Positions 1 through 11,388 of a stretch of 64,000 bases of DNA are shown here, piece after piece. The position numbers and the translations under genes are program-made. The notes below the pieces were generated by a model. That model ran no database searches and was not told the origin of the DNA. It saw only the letters and a program-made list of their open reading frames with translations. Every line of letters begins with the position of its first letter. The first letter of the stretch is position 1. The stretch lies in contig NC_134399.1 of assembly GCF_050003625.1 (NCBI RefSeq), forward strand, positions 223,194,975 to 223,258,974. The letters are read 5' to 3'. The DNA is from Haematobia irritans. Its lineage: Eukaryota; Arthropoda; Insecta; Diptera; Muscidae.

Positions 1-117
1 TTTCATTAGAGGTGCGTACCAGCTTACGAAATTGAACGCTACCGAAAATTTCGTTAGCATAAATAGCAATGCATTTCTTATGGGAATGAAATTTTTCGCT
101 AGAGGTGCATACCGGCC
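1..117 (+). repeat. tail of a ~320 bp dispersed repeat unit
   Basis: The stretch from ttagaggtgcgtaccagc to ggtgcataccggcc matches the end of the units at 1141-1457 and 1458 onward. It shows these units are scattered around the palindromic MITEs here. Confidence 0.7.
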
Positions 118-1140
118 TTTAAGGTAAGTACTATGTTCGCTTTTCGCGTTGAAATTTACTTTACTAAAACAGCTCAATACAAAGCAGATAAATTGACTCA
201 ATTGATGCGGAATTTCTTGTTCCTCTAGGTTTCGACAAGACGTTACAGGAATAAGTTTATCGTCAATTATAATTTTGATTATTTAAAGAAAAGTAATCGC
301 GAAAATAAAATGTTTTTCAACTCAAAAACTGAACGTAGTACCCACCTTTAAGGTGAACTTAGGAGTTTAAGGTCGGTAATTTGTCTTCGAGTTGAAAATC
401 ACATTATTTTGGAGATTACTTTTTCAAAAATAATTATTCTTATAAATGAAAATTTACATATTTCTGTTAAAATTCGACGGAATCTATATGAAAAAGGAAG
501 TGAGTTAAATAATTTGCTTTGAATCAAACTGTTTGAAGAAAGTAAACGCGAATATCAACTCGAAAGCGGAATATAGTATGGGCCTTTAAGGCCGGTGTTA
601 TTTTCCCTTTTCGTGTTGAAATTTTGGCGGTTACTTTATTAAAATAGCTTAATTCAAAGCAGAAAATTAACTCCATTGATACGCACTTTCTTTGTCGTCG
701 AGATTTCATCAAGATTTAACGGCAATATGTTTGTTTTCATGTATAATTTTGATTATTTCAGAAAAAGTAATCACGAAAATAAAGTGAGCAGATAAACTCG
801 AACTTAATACCCACCTTAAGGCCGGTATGCACCTCTAGCGAAATTTCGGTAGCAAACATTTATTTAAAGGTGAGTACTATGTTCGGTTTTTTCACCAAAA
901 CACTAAATTAAAAGTACAAAAATATTTATGAAGACTATTATATTTTTATCAAGTCTTATCAAAAAATGGATGGAAAAGATCCAATGAATTGATTGATAAT
1001 CATTTTATATTTCTAAATTAATTAATTAAGAAAAGTAACCTTGAAAAAAAGCTGGGTTTCAGCTTGAAAACTGAACATAGTACTCAGCTTAAAGGCCGGT
1101 ATGCACCTCTAGCGAAATTTTCGGTAGCAAAAATTTATTT
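118..1140. repeat. cluster of palindromic MITEs (AAGGTRRGTACTATGTTCG family)
   Basis: Several ~240 bp units begin AAGGTAAGTACTATGTTCG and end in its approximate reverse complement (gaacatagtacccacctt). The interior is AT-rich with TTCGCGTTGAAATT and GGAAAAGTAATCGCGAAAAT. Copies are partial, inverted or nested. No ORF is present. The same family recurs at 43436-44150. Confidence 0.7.
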
Positions 1141-1678
1141 AAGTCTACAACAAAAAAACAGGGCTGTGTACACAAATTTTAAACCAGCTAATTGCTTTTA
1201 AAAATTGTTAATATATGTTCCAAATATTCCTCAAATAAATTGTTTATTATTTACAGACCTTTTAAAACTTTTACGCACACAATGATTGTAATAAATCAAA
1301 TGTTTGCTGCCAAAATATGCTTTTGACAACCCTGTTATTTTCATTAGAAGTGCGTACCAGCTTACGAAATTGAACGCTACCGAAAATTCCGTTAGCATAA
1401 ATAGCAATGCATTTCTTATGGGAATGAAATTTTTCGCTAGAGGTGCATACCGGCCTTAAGTCTACAACAAAAAACACAGGGCTGTGTACACAAATTTTAA
1501 ACCAGCTAATCGCTTTTAAAAATTGTTAATATATGTTCCAAATATTCCTCAAATAAATTGTTTATTATTTACAGACCTTTTAAAACTTTTACCAAACAAT
1601 GATTGTAATAAATTAAATGTTTGCTGCCAAAATATGCTTTTGACAACCCTGTTATTTTTATTAGAGGTGCGTACCAGC
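1141..1678 (+). repeat. ~320 bp tandem repeat, second copy split by the hAT element
   Basis: Unit 1 runs about 1141-1457 (aagtctacaac ... cataccggcc). Unit 2 starts about 1458, is interrupted after GTACCAGC at 1678, and resumes at 15741-15835. The small ORFs at 1271-1752 are only this repeat. Confidence 0.82.
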
Positions 1679-2306
1679 CAGCGTTGCCAATTTAGCTTTT
1701 TTCCCGCTAGATTTGGCTTTTTTTGAAGACGTTTAGCGGGAAAAAAATGCATTTAGCTTTTAGCTTTTTTTCTGGCTTTTTTTCATGACCCTTTTAGCTA
1801 TTTTTGGCTTTTTTTATTTTCGACATGTTCCTATTGAAATATGGATAAAACTTCGTTTTTATCTAAGTCTTGCTGCCAGAATAAGGTTTTCCGTATATTT
1901 CAAAGCTCAATTGAAGCCTTAATAATTATTCCAGCCATTATGCGGGCATTTTTGCAGCAAATACACCTTGTTGTAAAGTTTTTTCCTCGTATTCATAAGA
2001 GTTATCGTAAACTTTAAATCTACTATTACCATACAAATTCCTTATATAAACTGTCAGTAAATTATTAGGAATAATAGCATTTGACTCGTTATCCTTTTTA
2101 TGTTATTTTAATACGTATTCTAAAGTTATTATTATATTACTAAATTAAAATAGTAGATGTGAATTGCTTTGTACACTGAAAAAATATTGTCATGAGGCCA
2201 AAGATTTCATGTCTTTAAAATACGAACGCGAATTTTGGTTATAAAGGGTGATTTGTTAAGAGCTTGATAACTTTTAAAAAAAAAAAACGCATAAAATTTG
2301 CAAAAT

Positions 2307-5131
2307 TGTTATGACCCCATATAGCACTAGGCTTGGCCCTCCGGCATACTCAACCTCTCTCAGGACGGTCCTCAACCCGCCGAAACCTAGCCCGAGGTAT
2401 AACATGAAAAAAAGGAACTTACAACTGTCGATAATACACTTACAAACACAAAGGGACACACACGTTGAATGAGGCTTTTGATGGACAAACCTCCCACTCT
2501 GCCCTCCCAACCATGGTTCACAGATACCGTTTCATCAATTTTTATGAACCCCACAAAACCTTCCTTCACTCCTTTTACCTTCACATATTCCCCCTCAACA
2601 AATCAAAATTTAGCACATAATTCCGTTACAAATATTAAAATCAAGATACATTTTTATTTTTCATTTTCCTAGTCAATAATTAGAATTAACAAAATAAAAC
2701 TAAATTTCTTATCATTTAATAGAACATGAAAACACGGAAACTTTACCATTTACTATAACTAAACATCTTTTTTATCCTTTTTAATGACTATGAATATGGA
2801 ACCTACAAAGCCTTAAAATTGCATAATCCAATGGGGATTTATCTTTACTCTGACTTCCTACCTAATTGAGCTCAGTTAAGTGGAAAATATTGGGGATTAA
2901 ATATCAAAACAATAACCCACTAAAGAAAACAAATGAAATTATTCAGGTGACTTTGTATGGCCCTTGACAATGGAAACTAAATATGGGAATGGAAAAGGCA
3001 AATATACACTTATACTAAAATATTAATAAAAAATGTAAGTTCAATAACAGTCGTTTAGATCAAATTTTTGTAATAGAATAAACGCATATGTTCATAGGGT
3101 GTTAAAAGCAGTTTTCTTTTCTCCGGGCATTCTCCCTCCGCCTTATAGTGTTATTAAAACTGTTACACTGGGATGCCCTTGGATTTTCATTTGGGCATTG
3201 CCCACAAAATTTTTTGGGATTATGGGATTTTTAAAACAAAGTGGATTTTAATATCGGACGTTGGCGGATATCTTCATTGGTATTTCTAGGAGTTAGTTTT
3301 CCATTTGGTTTTCACAGGTAAGCATATTTGACGTTTTCGTGGGCTTATATTACTCCACCCACTTACTTATTGATACTCCTACCTTGATATTTTATTAATT
3401 TGTTTTCTTCCCTGGTGATTCTCCGATCGTTGTTCAGTCAATTGCTTCCACTGGAACTAGCACTATGAGGTGAACCTCTCCAGGATTGTGGCAACCAAAA
3501 CTAATCCTCACCAGTTAATTTCTCCAGAAAAAAACGAATTTTTGCATAAAAAGTATAGCGCCTCCTGATCATACAGGAGGCTATTCCAGACCTGACAAAA
3601 ACATTTTATTAAATTCATACTCCTTCAGATTACCATCACTTGATTAACTTACTTTATTATTTTCAATATTAATAATTGCAAACCCAAAATTTGCCAGAAT
3701 GAACTTTCTCTCAATTTTCCGTTTTTATATATTCACTCTATAGTCTCTAAAAAAAACGAAATATTTCAAATTCACTGCTCTACGACACTACTATCACCAC
3801 ATACTTTATTTAATTATGTTTCTATTTATGTTAACCGCCAAACGTTTCAAACAAACACTTTAAAATACACTTTGCTAAAATGGCAACTTTTGACGTCTTT
3901 TGCTCTATTTATACCCCTGGTTTCATCAAGCCAAGCGCTTCTACGCCATATTTTAGACTAATATCTGTCCCTTTCTCCTAAAACCAAGTTTAAATTCCGC
4001 TTTTATTACATTTTTATTTATTTTTTTGCTTTTACCATTTTTTCTGTTTCATAGTCTTCATTCCCCATGCTTCGTGGGATTTCATGAATGAATTTATGGA
4101 CTACGAGCAACCCTATGGCTACTGTGTAACAACGCCCTCTTACTACTTGTTAACCTGTCATCTATCTAACCAGCTGACACTCCACCACCAACCACAGACC
4201 ACGCCGCAAGTAAAACCACACTAAAACTTGAAATTATTGATTTGCAGCAAGATTTAGGCATTAAAATCTACATTAATTATTTGCCTAAGCTGCATTAATC
4301 CTAAAAACATAACAACACGATTGGCCGCCACCACATAGGCCCTGAACCAAACATTAAATAAAAAAACAATTGGCCAGCACCACATAGGCCCTGAACCAAA
4401 CAAAAAAAACTTGTGCCACAAAAGTGTGTTGGTCCACCTGCACAATAAAAAAAATTACTCCACATTTTGGCCGCATCTAACGCCCACGCCTGCCACGTTT
4501 GCCTTAGGATGCTCCGTAAAGGAAATTTGCATTCCATGGCGAAACAAAGCGTCATTATGCGCTTTACAGACTATCAGTTATTCCGGACGACAGTACTTGT
4601 GTCGAACATATCCCATACATTGTGCACATTATAAGTTAAGTCCGAAGGCATAATCGATACTGCTGCATGTTTATGGGATCGATAACACATTTACCGATTA
4701 TTTAGTCATCGCCGACAAGTCGTATCGATCCGACACACTGTAAGATTCTTTACAAACACCGACATTCCGTCCGGAATAACTGATAGTCTGTAAAGCGCAT
4801 TATCCACAGACCATAAGGATTCATTCCCATAAGTATGGGTCAATAAAAACAACACGCACGGCATTACCTGGTATATGTTAAGAGCAACGAAAATAGGGAT
4901 GCCAGTGCGAACAAAAATGTATACCAATTCTCGGACAAGATTTATACGGGGCACGGACGGACGTGAGTAAGTTGCTCAGAATTCGATTCTGAGCAAGTTG
5001 CCTTTCAAATAATCTTGCAGCCGCACTTGTAATCATCATGTGGCCTGTACTTGTATGCATCTATGTACCTATCAAAAAAAATTTAAAAAAAATTAATTTC
5101 TCCTTTTTTTTTTCCCAGGACCCTCGCAACA
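2307..5131 (-). repeat. 3' LTR, interrupted by a MITE
   Basis: 2825 bp, which is 2580 plus 240 (MITE) plus 5 (target duplication), so there is no other net length change against the 5' LTR. The element's coding strand enters this LTR at TGTTGCGA (5131). The sequence just outside is not purine-rich, although a GGGAAAAAAAAAAGGAGAAA stretch lies about 15 nt inside the LTR. Confidence 0.92.
4559..4798. mobile_element. 240 bp MITE inside the 3' LTR
   Basis: Terminal inverted repeats of about 30 bp begin GCGCTTTACAGACTATCAGT and end in the complement. The 5 bp duplication ATTAT is at 4554-4558 and 4799-4803. The right LTR has the empty site (gcgtcATTATccac at ~13638), so both ends are exact. No coding capacity. 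A 5 bp duplication fits Transib or an unassigned family better than hAT or mariner. Confidence 0.9.
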
Positions 5132-5677
5132 AAACTCCGGGTATTCTGAGCAGGCGTAAGAATGAACGGTGTGCGAGAGGTCACACCATCTTTGGTTCGC
5201 CAATTCGAAAAAAAAAATACATTGTAAAATTGGTCTACGTTTAGGACTGAGCAGGTCTACTTTACCGAGGACTCAACGTGGGGAACTCCCACACCCTGAC
5301 GTCTCATACGCCGGGCTATCGTTCGTAATACACTGAAAGCAAACATTAGGGAAGTCAATACAATTCGCCTAACGATAATGAAGTTACTTTCTGATGGGTT
5401 TAATCTTCTTTTCAGGATCGTCAATTAATGGGACAGAATCATCCATGATACAAATCAGTTTCAATAATTTCTCGCTGAGTATGTATAATTTAAAAACAAA
5501 ATAATTTAAGGACACTTACTAACATGCAGGACTTTACAATGACATTTACTTAATCCTATATTGCACGTAGTTTATCCTAGTATCACAGCGAGTATATTGC
5601 ACATCGTATCACAGATTCAATTTCATGACCAGGTGTTAATTTATGTCATCTCAATGGGAAATATCACACGCAAATGC
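5132..5677 (-). other. untranslated stretch between pol and 3' LTR
   Basis: 546 bp with no long minus-strand ORF. There is no envelope gene, signal peptide or transmembrane segment. This marks the element as a retrotransposon without env. Confidence 0.8.
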
Positions 5678-8600
5678 CTAAACTTTCAGATCTTTTGCAT
5701 GAGCTAAGCCTAGTGGCTTTCCTTGCAAATCTTCAAGTTCATACATATTGTTCCCAACCATTTTGGAAATCCTACACTTGGAAAATTTTCGAGCAAATTT
5801 TGAATTGAAATTCTTTCCAAAATCGCTTAACATATGATTCCGTCTGTAGATTTCCTGTCCGGGATGAAATTTTGTCAACCGAGCTCTTTGGTTGTATCGC
5901 TTGGAGCTAACTTCATAGGCCTTATGCATATTCGCTTTAATTTTTTCCCTTATCAATGACATTCGGTCAGATTTGTCCAAATTTAAAATCTCGTGATCCG
6001 TTAGCGATTTCAGTTTTCTTGCCAACTTATAATCACTCCCATTTGAATACATGTGGTATCCAAATATGGCAAAAAATGGGGTAACACCAGTTGCACTATG
6101 GACCGAAGATCTGAGTGCACACTCAATTTCTGAAAGGTAGAGATCCCAATCCCGGTGATCCTTTTCCAAATATGCCCTAATAGCAGCGAGAACTGATTGG
6201 TTCACCCTTTCAGAGGCATTAGATTGGGGTGAATATGGGGCTGTTTGTAAATGATTAATGCCATACGCCTTTATCATTTGCTTAAAATGGTTGGAAATGA
6301 ATTGAGCTCCATTGTCACTGTGGATCGTTTCAGGGGTTCCAAATTTACGAAAAATCTCCTCCACCAAAAACTTTACTACATTAGTAGCAGTGGTATCTCT
6401 CATTGCTTTCAGAAAAGTGAACTTTGAAAAATGATCAACCACTATAAATATATATGCGTTTCCACTTTTCGAACGAGGATACTTCCCCAGGAAGTCAACA
6501 TATAATTTCTGAAATGGTCTTTCAGTTAATACTTCATTACCTATCGTCGGTCTTGTCTGGTAATTTACAGATTTGGTTTCTTTGCAAACTACACAATTAG
6601 AAATATACTGTCGAACTTGTGATGTCATGTTTGGCCAATAAAATTTTTGTTTGAGACGATGTATCGTCTTCGAAATTCCTCCATGAGCTGAAGTAGGCTC
6701 ATCATGGGCCTTTCGGATTAACTCATGGGTTATTCCCTGAGGAACCCAAAGTTTCCACTCATGCTCTTCAAGTTCTTCACCATTTCCATTGCACATTCTT
6801 CTAAAAATCAGTCCATCATCCACTTTCAAATCTGGTAGTTTATCATTATTTTTCTCTATTGTTTCCCTGAGCTCTTGATACTCTTCACAATCAAATTCAT
6901 TGGTATCAAAATCTAAAAATCGATTCAAATCTAATTCGGCTACAGTGGGTAATCTGGATAACATATCCGCAACTATATTGTCTTTACCTTTACGATGTTC
7001 TATGTCAAAACGGTAAGCTTGTAATTGTAATGACCACCGGGCAAGTCTTCCGCTCAAATCTTTAAGGTTCATCAACCATTGCAGGCTTGCGTGGTCAGTG
7101 ATGACGGTGAAATCCATTAGCTCCACATATGGTCGGAATTTTCTTACTGACATTACTGCAGCAAGACATTCCTTCTCCGTCACACTGTAATTCCGCTGAC
7201 ATTGATTCAGTTTCTGCGAATAAAACGCAATCGGATGTTCCTCCCCTTTATCATTTAATTGAAACAAAACTGCCCCAATACCATATTCTGAAGCGTCGCA
7301 CTGAATAAAAAATTTCCTAGTAAAATCAGCATGTCGTAAAACAGGGGCCGAAGTTAGTGCTTTTTTCAAACTTTCGAACGCTTTTATCGACTCCGGAGTC
7401 ATGGTAAACTTTTTGGCTTTCCTGAGGGTATCTGTTAAAGGGGCAGATATAGTAGCAAAATTTCTTATAAATCTGCGGTACCACCCTGCAGTACCAAGAA
7501 ATCTACGAACTTCTCGTGGATTTTTCGGTATTGGTATTTTCCTTATCGACTCCACTTTATCGGGGTCAGTTCTTAACATTCCATCACCAATAATAAAACC
7601 TAGGTATCTAAGTTCCCTGAAACAAAATTGTGATTTCTTCAGACCAATCGTGAGTCCAGCGTTTCTTAAACATTGGGCCACTTCTTTCAAAAGGCCAATA
7701 TGTTCTTCAAAATCGGAAGAAATCACCAGCAAATCGTCAAGATAGACGAATACATTTTCCTTCAGTCTACTGGGGACGACCTTGTCCATTAGTCTGCATA
7801 ATCTTTGGGCCGCGTTGCAAAGCCCAAAAGGCATAACACGAAATTGATACAATGGTCGTCCGGCCACTGTAAATGCCGTATACTTTTTGCTTTCCTCATC
7901 TAATTCGATTTGCCAGAATGCGAATTTTAGATCAACGCTACTAATGTAATAAGTTTCATCTATCCTACTAAGAATACCATCTATGTTTTGGAGCGGATAG
8001 GCGTCTTTTTCCGTTAATTTGTTAAGTTTTCTTGCGTCCAGACAAAATCGGTTTTTACCCGGTTTTCTTACAATAGTTGTCCGGTTACTCCAAGGACTTT
8101 CACTCAATTCAATTACGTTCAATTCTAACATTTTATCAATTTCATCATACGTTATTTGTTGTACGGCTGGCGATATTGGATAATACCGATCCTTTACAGG
8201 TTCAGCGCCATCTATTAACTTTATTATGTGCTTTTCAAGTTTCGTACAACCTAATCCTTTTTTCTCAAAAGTATCAAACATTTCAATAGCTTCTTTAAGT
8301 TTGGATTTCTGCTCATTAGACAATTCGTGAGGCTTCAATTTGTATTCCAATTGGCTCTGTGAAAAATCATTATAAATCTTTTCCGCATTTATTTCGGCCA
8401 CTCCTAATATATCCGGTGCAAGTTCAAAACTTCGCCAAAAATCAATTCCTAAATACAACTCTTGTTCTAAATCGGGACAAAGATACAAAGTCAGTTCCTT
8501 AACCAACTCATTATACTTTATTTCGCACGAAATTTTACCAATGATTCGATAATTATCTCCACTGGCCGTTGATACCTTATTAAAAATGGGCACTATATCG

Positions 8601-9085
8601 ACTGACAAATTTTCAACAAACTCCCTGCATCCTTTTCCCATTATACTAACACTTGCCCCTGTATCTAATAAGCCTTTCAAAAATTTATTTTCTATTTGAA
8701 TTTCAGCGTAGACCCTTGGGTCACCATTTCTCGTCATTGCCCGATTTATCGACTCCACTAAAAGTCGTTTATTTTTCCTTCTTTCAGCGGTTTTCTGGCG
8801 AATTTTTACAATTCGGTTTGAAACTGGTTTCTTCATAACCTCCTCCCCGAAAATTCTACCACGAACTTCTTCATAATTCCTTTGCCTTATTTCCACCGGT
8901 AGGTAATGCCGTCTCTTACGAAACATGTTTCCATCTGTCAAGTCAACTTTGGGTATCTCTTTGTCGCATTTATGATTATTATTTTCACGGGGTAATATAC
9001 CAACTGGGTCTACTTGCCGGGATTTTCCGACGGACGCGGTTCCCCGGTTTTCTCCACGCCCCTCTTGTGGTTTCCCTGTTGGCAA
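5678..9085 (-). CDS. pol: Pol of the LTR retrotransposon: protease, RT, RNase H, integrase
   Basis: 1135 codons, open throughout. In order: aspartic protease (LLDTGAS, ~139-145), reverse transcriptase (VYLDDLL, ~447-453), RNase H (QCDAS ~595, TEKE ~636, TDHAS ~663), integrase with HHCC finger (His ~794/801, CVVC ~831-834) and a DDE core (Asp ~864, Asp ~924 in HSDNG, Glu ~959; 34 residues between the last two). The RT-RH-IN order is that of Ty3/gypsy. The frame opens directly after a TAA (9086-9088). Its first codon is TTG, so it has no ATG of its own near the start and must be reached by -1 frameshifting from gag. Confidence 0.95.
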   Translation of the reverse strand: MPTGKPQEGRGENRGTASVGKSRQVDPVGILPRENNNHKCDKEIPKVDLTDGNMFRKRRHYLPVEIRQRNYEEVRGRIFGEEVMKKPVSNRIVKIRQKTAERRKNKRLLVESINRAMTRNGDPRVYAEIQIENKFLKGLLDTGASVSIMGKGCREFVENLSVDIVPIFNKVSTASGDNYRIIGKISCEIKYNELVKELTLYLCPDLEQELYLGIDFWRSFELAPDILGVAEINAEKIYNDFSQSQLEYKLKPHELSNEQKSKLKEAIEMFDTFEKKGLGCTKLEKHIIKLIDGAEPVKDRYYPISPAVQQITYDEIDKMLELNVIELSESPWSNRTTIVRKPGKNRFCLDARKLNKLTEKDAYPLQNIDGILSRIDETYYISSVDLKFAFWQIELDEESKKYTAFTVAGRPLYQFRVMPFGLCNAAQRLCRLMDKVVPSRLKENVFVYLDDLLVISSDFEEHIGLLKEVAQCLRNAGLTIGLKKSQFCFRELRYLGFIIGDGMLRTDPDKVESIRKIPIPKNPREVRRFLGTAGWYRRFIRNFATISAPLTDTLRKAKKFTMTPESIKAFESLKKALTSAPVLRHADFTRKFFIQCDASEYGIGAVLFQLNDKGEEHPIAFYSQKLNQCQRNYSVTEKECLAAVMSVRKFRPYVELMDFTVITDHASLQWLMNLKDLSGRLARWSLQLQAYRFDIEHRKGKDNIVADMLSRLPTVAELDLNRFLDFDTNEFDCEEYQELRETIEKNNDKLPDLKVDDGLIFRRMCNGNGEELEEHEWKLWVPQGITHELIRKAHDEPTSAHGGISKTIHRLKQKFYWPNMTSQVRQYISNCVVCKETKSVNYQTRPTIGNEVLTERPFQKLYVDFLGKYPRSKSGNAYIFIVVDHFSKFTFLKAMRDTTATNVVKFLVEEIFRKFGTPETIHSDNGAQFISNHFKQMIKAYGINHLQTAPYSPQSNASERVNQSVLAAIRAYLEKDHRDWDLYLSEIECALRSSVHSATGVTPFFAIFGYHMYSNGSDYKLARKLKSLTDHEILNLDKSDRMSLIREKIKANMHKAYEVSSKRYNQRARLTKFHPGQEIYRRNHMLSDFGKNFNSKFARKFSKCRISKMVGNNMYELEDLQGKPLGLAHAKDLKV

Positions 9086-10479
9086 TTAGGGCATTTGGGT
9101 GTAATAGTATTTGGTTTACCACATCTATAACAAAATAGGGCTCTGTCAGGTGAAGGACAATCCATAAAGGCATGGCCAACTTCCCGACAGTTCCAACAAA
9201 CTAATTGCCTATTTTGTTGTTGATTAAATCTAATCGCAGCCACTTCATCCATCTCTGGCTGATTTTCGTTTTCCATTCCCCAATAATCATCAACATACAT
9301 TTCGTTTACATGTCTCGCAGGACGTGGATTCATGTGGACGGATCTTGTGTCTCGCCTTGGAAAATTTCGCTCTGCCTCCTTGCATTCAGTGCGAAGCATT
9401 TCGACCGTTGAAATTGACATGGGATATACTATCACTTTTATATTCTCCCTTACATTAACCTTTAGTATATTTACCATATCTAGGTCACTTATGGGTTGTA
9501 CCAATCTAGCACGAAGTTGGGCCATATTGTGGAAATATACGTCAATTGGTTCATTATGCATTTGTTTCCTGTCGACTAACTCCCTCATCGCCTCAAAAGC
9601 AGATTTTGACGATCTAAATTGGCACAATAAAGCCTCTTTCAGATGGGGCCAATTTTCAAAATGCCTTAACTTTTGCGCGTTCCAAAACCACTCTAAAGCT
9701 GGTCCGGAAATCAAAAGACGAAAATCGCGCAAAATTTCTTCCCACGGAATAGCATATTGGGACTGCAAACATTCAAGACGAAAAATGAATTCTTCAACAG
9801 TTAATTTTTGTACGTTTCCATCAAAATTTATACCAAATTTATCTACTCTAATTCTTATTTGATCTTGCATTACAGAATTTGGGTACGAGCTGTGGCTATT
9901 TACTGATGGCATAGAAGATGCTGGTCCGTCAGAAGTTGGAGTAGTACCCAATCCTAAGTTGCCATTACCAATCGAATTATTACTAGAAGTTGATGAGGCC
10001 CTTGAAGAGGCCTGAACTTGACCTACCACAACGGACAATTCCCTTACGGTCCTGGCTAGTGATTCTATGGTACTCCTGACACCTGTCAACTCACTACACA
10101 TCATTGCCTTCATCTTATCCTCGAGAGATTTATCCCCCTTCGATTTTGGTGCTGCACCAGCGCCACTAACGTAATTTTGTCGCATTTGATCCTCCACCAG
10201 TGGTGGTTGTGTTGATGCATTTGGTCCTTGAACGACATTATTGCGAACAATGATTGATTCGGACATATCCCGAATCCTTCCATCGTCGGGATTGAGCCGG
10301 TTCTCTGGATCTGTCATCCTAGATCTTTTCGGGTCAATATGAGTAATCGTATTATTAAGATCAAATGATTCTGGCCTATCTCTTTTGGTCTTAGATCGGG
10401 ACCTTGTATTCATGCCAAATTTCCCGCAACTAAACAAATACCAAAAAAAATGTTTTCTCTTCCTTTTTTCGTTTTTCAC
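9010..10479 (-). CDS. gag: Gag of the LTR retrotransposon
   Basis: 489 codons from the first Met; a second Met at codon 23 (10413) starts a more Gag-like MNTRSRSK and may be the true start. The middle carries a retrotransposon Gag capsid-like stretch (about residues 225-345). The C-terminus has one perfect zinc knuckle (CWNCREVGHAFMDC, about 428-441) and a second cysteine cluster in which the His is replaced (CYRCGKPNTITPKC). Gag packages RNA into particles. It ends 76 bp inside pol and holds the frameshift heptamer GGGAAAC. Confidence 0.9.
   Translation of the reverse strand: MKNEKRKRKHFFWYLFSCGKFGMNTRSRSKTKRDRPESFDLNNTITHIDPKRSRMTDPENRLNPDDGRIRDMSESIIVRNNVVQGPNASTQPPLVEDQMRQNYVSGAGAAPKSKGDKSLEDKMKAMMCSELTGVRSTIESLARTVRELSVVVGQVQASSRASSTSSNNSIGNGNLGLGTTPTSDGPASSMPSVNSHSSYPNSVMQDQIRIRVDKFGINFDGNVQKLTVEEFIFRLECLQSQYAIPWEEILRDFRLLISGPALEWFWNAQKLRHFENWPHLKEALLCQFRSSKSAFEAMRELVDRKQMHNEPIDVYFHNMAQLRARLVQPISDLDMVNILKVNVRENIKVIVYPMSISTVEMLRTECKEAERNFPRRDTRSVHMNPRPARHVNEMYVDDYWGMENENQPEMDEVAAIRFNQQQNRQLVCWNCREVGHAFMDCPSPDRALFCYRCGKPNTITPKCPNCQQGNHKRGVEKTGEPRPSENPGK
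9070..9076 (-). promoter_or_regulatory. predicted -1 ribosomal frameshift site
   Basis: Heptamer GGGAAAC, split G GGA AAC in the gag frame, which is the X XXY YYZ pattern. It sits 10 nt into the pol open frame and 60 nt before the gag stop. A GC-rich stretch that could fold (CCGGG ... CCCGG) follows. Phase and position are seen; function is inferred. Confidence 0.7.
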
Positions 10480-11366
10480 AATGTATAATTTATAAGTAAT
10501 TTATTTTTATTATTATAATTCGTTAACTTCATTAAAAGCTTAAATATCATCAAAATGTAAACACAATTTTAATAATCACACATAAAACCAAAAATCAATT
10601 GTATTAAATTATTGAACGATCATAATATTTAAGGGGAATATGTGAGAGTATTTTCAGGAGTGAATACCAAGTTATCCTATTGTTCTGTTTTTTTTTTTTT
10701 CATTTTTTATAATTCTCCCACAAGTCGAACATATCAAATCACAGACAAACAATTCAACCGTATTTAAGATTTTTTTTTTTCCAACAGTGTATAATTGTAC
10801 ACAACACATTAGAATTAACAAAACATTAGAGTGTTCTCTTACGAGCCTTCAACGTATATATCCTAGACAACTTACAACAATTAAGTAAAAATTTTGAAAA
10901 ATTTAAAAAAAAATTCTGGCAATTTTCTATCATAATCGAAAACAGATCTCAGAATTATGTTACAATATAATTATTACATCTGACTTGCGAATCACTATTC
11001 ACAACGGCTAACAATTATATCGATTATTCAAATTTTCCAAAACATAAAACCAATTTGATTGGACATGAACAAAAAAAATGGAACATTATCACAGGCCGAT
11101 CACAAAACATTCATTGTTACACTCAAACTAACAAGATATTGCATCTGACCCTCAATATTATCTTAAACCTAGTATAACTTCTAAAAATACCTATATTTAA
11201 TATTGCACATCAATAACTTAAACCTGTAAGTCCGGTTGCAATACAAATAAGACATTTCTAGTCGTAACTAGATTCGATCCGGGCTATTGCACAAACTAGA
11301 TTTCTATTGCCAGGTACTTAGGTGGTTTGTACCTATCATTTTCCACTTCCAATGATAGAAGTCGAT
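10480..11366 (-). other. 5' leader of the LTR element
   Basis: About 0.9 kb of AT-rich untranslated DNA between the primer site and gag. It has several T and A runs and no ORF worth naming. It presumably holds the packaging region. Confidence 0.6.
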
Positions 11367-11384
11367 AATTCTGTTTGGGCGCCA
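11367..11384 (-). promoter_or_regulatory. primer binding site, tRNA-Lys type
   Basis: Reads TGGCGCCCAAACAG four nt after the 5' LTR on the coding strand. It differs at one of 14 positions from the complement of the tRNA-Lys(UUU) 3' end (TGGCGCCCGAACAG). Confidence 0.75.
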
Positions 11385-11388
11385 TTTC

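Noticed and set aside
5132..5677. envelope gene of an errantivirus
   Set aside because: No long ORF, signal peptide or transmembrane segment between pol and the 3' LTR.
7401..7745. 114-codon plus-strand ORF
   Set aside because: Shadow of the reverse-transcriptase frame on the other strand. The same holds for 8077-8289, 8653-8838 and 9332-9862.
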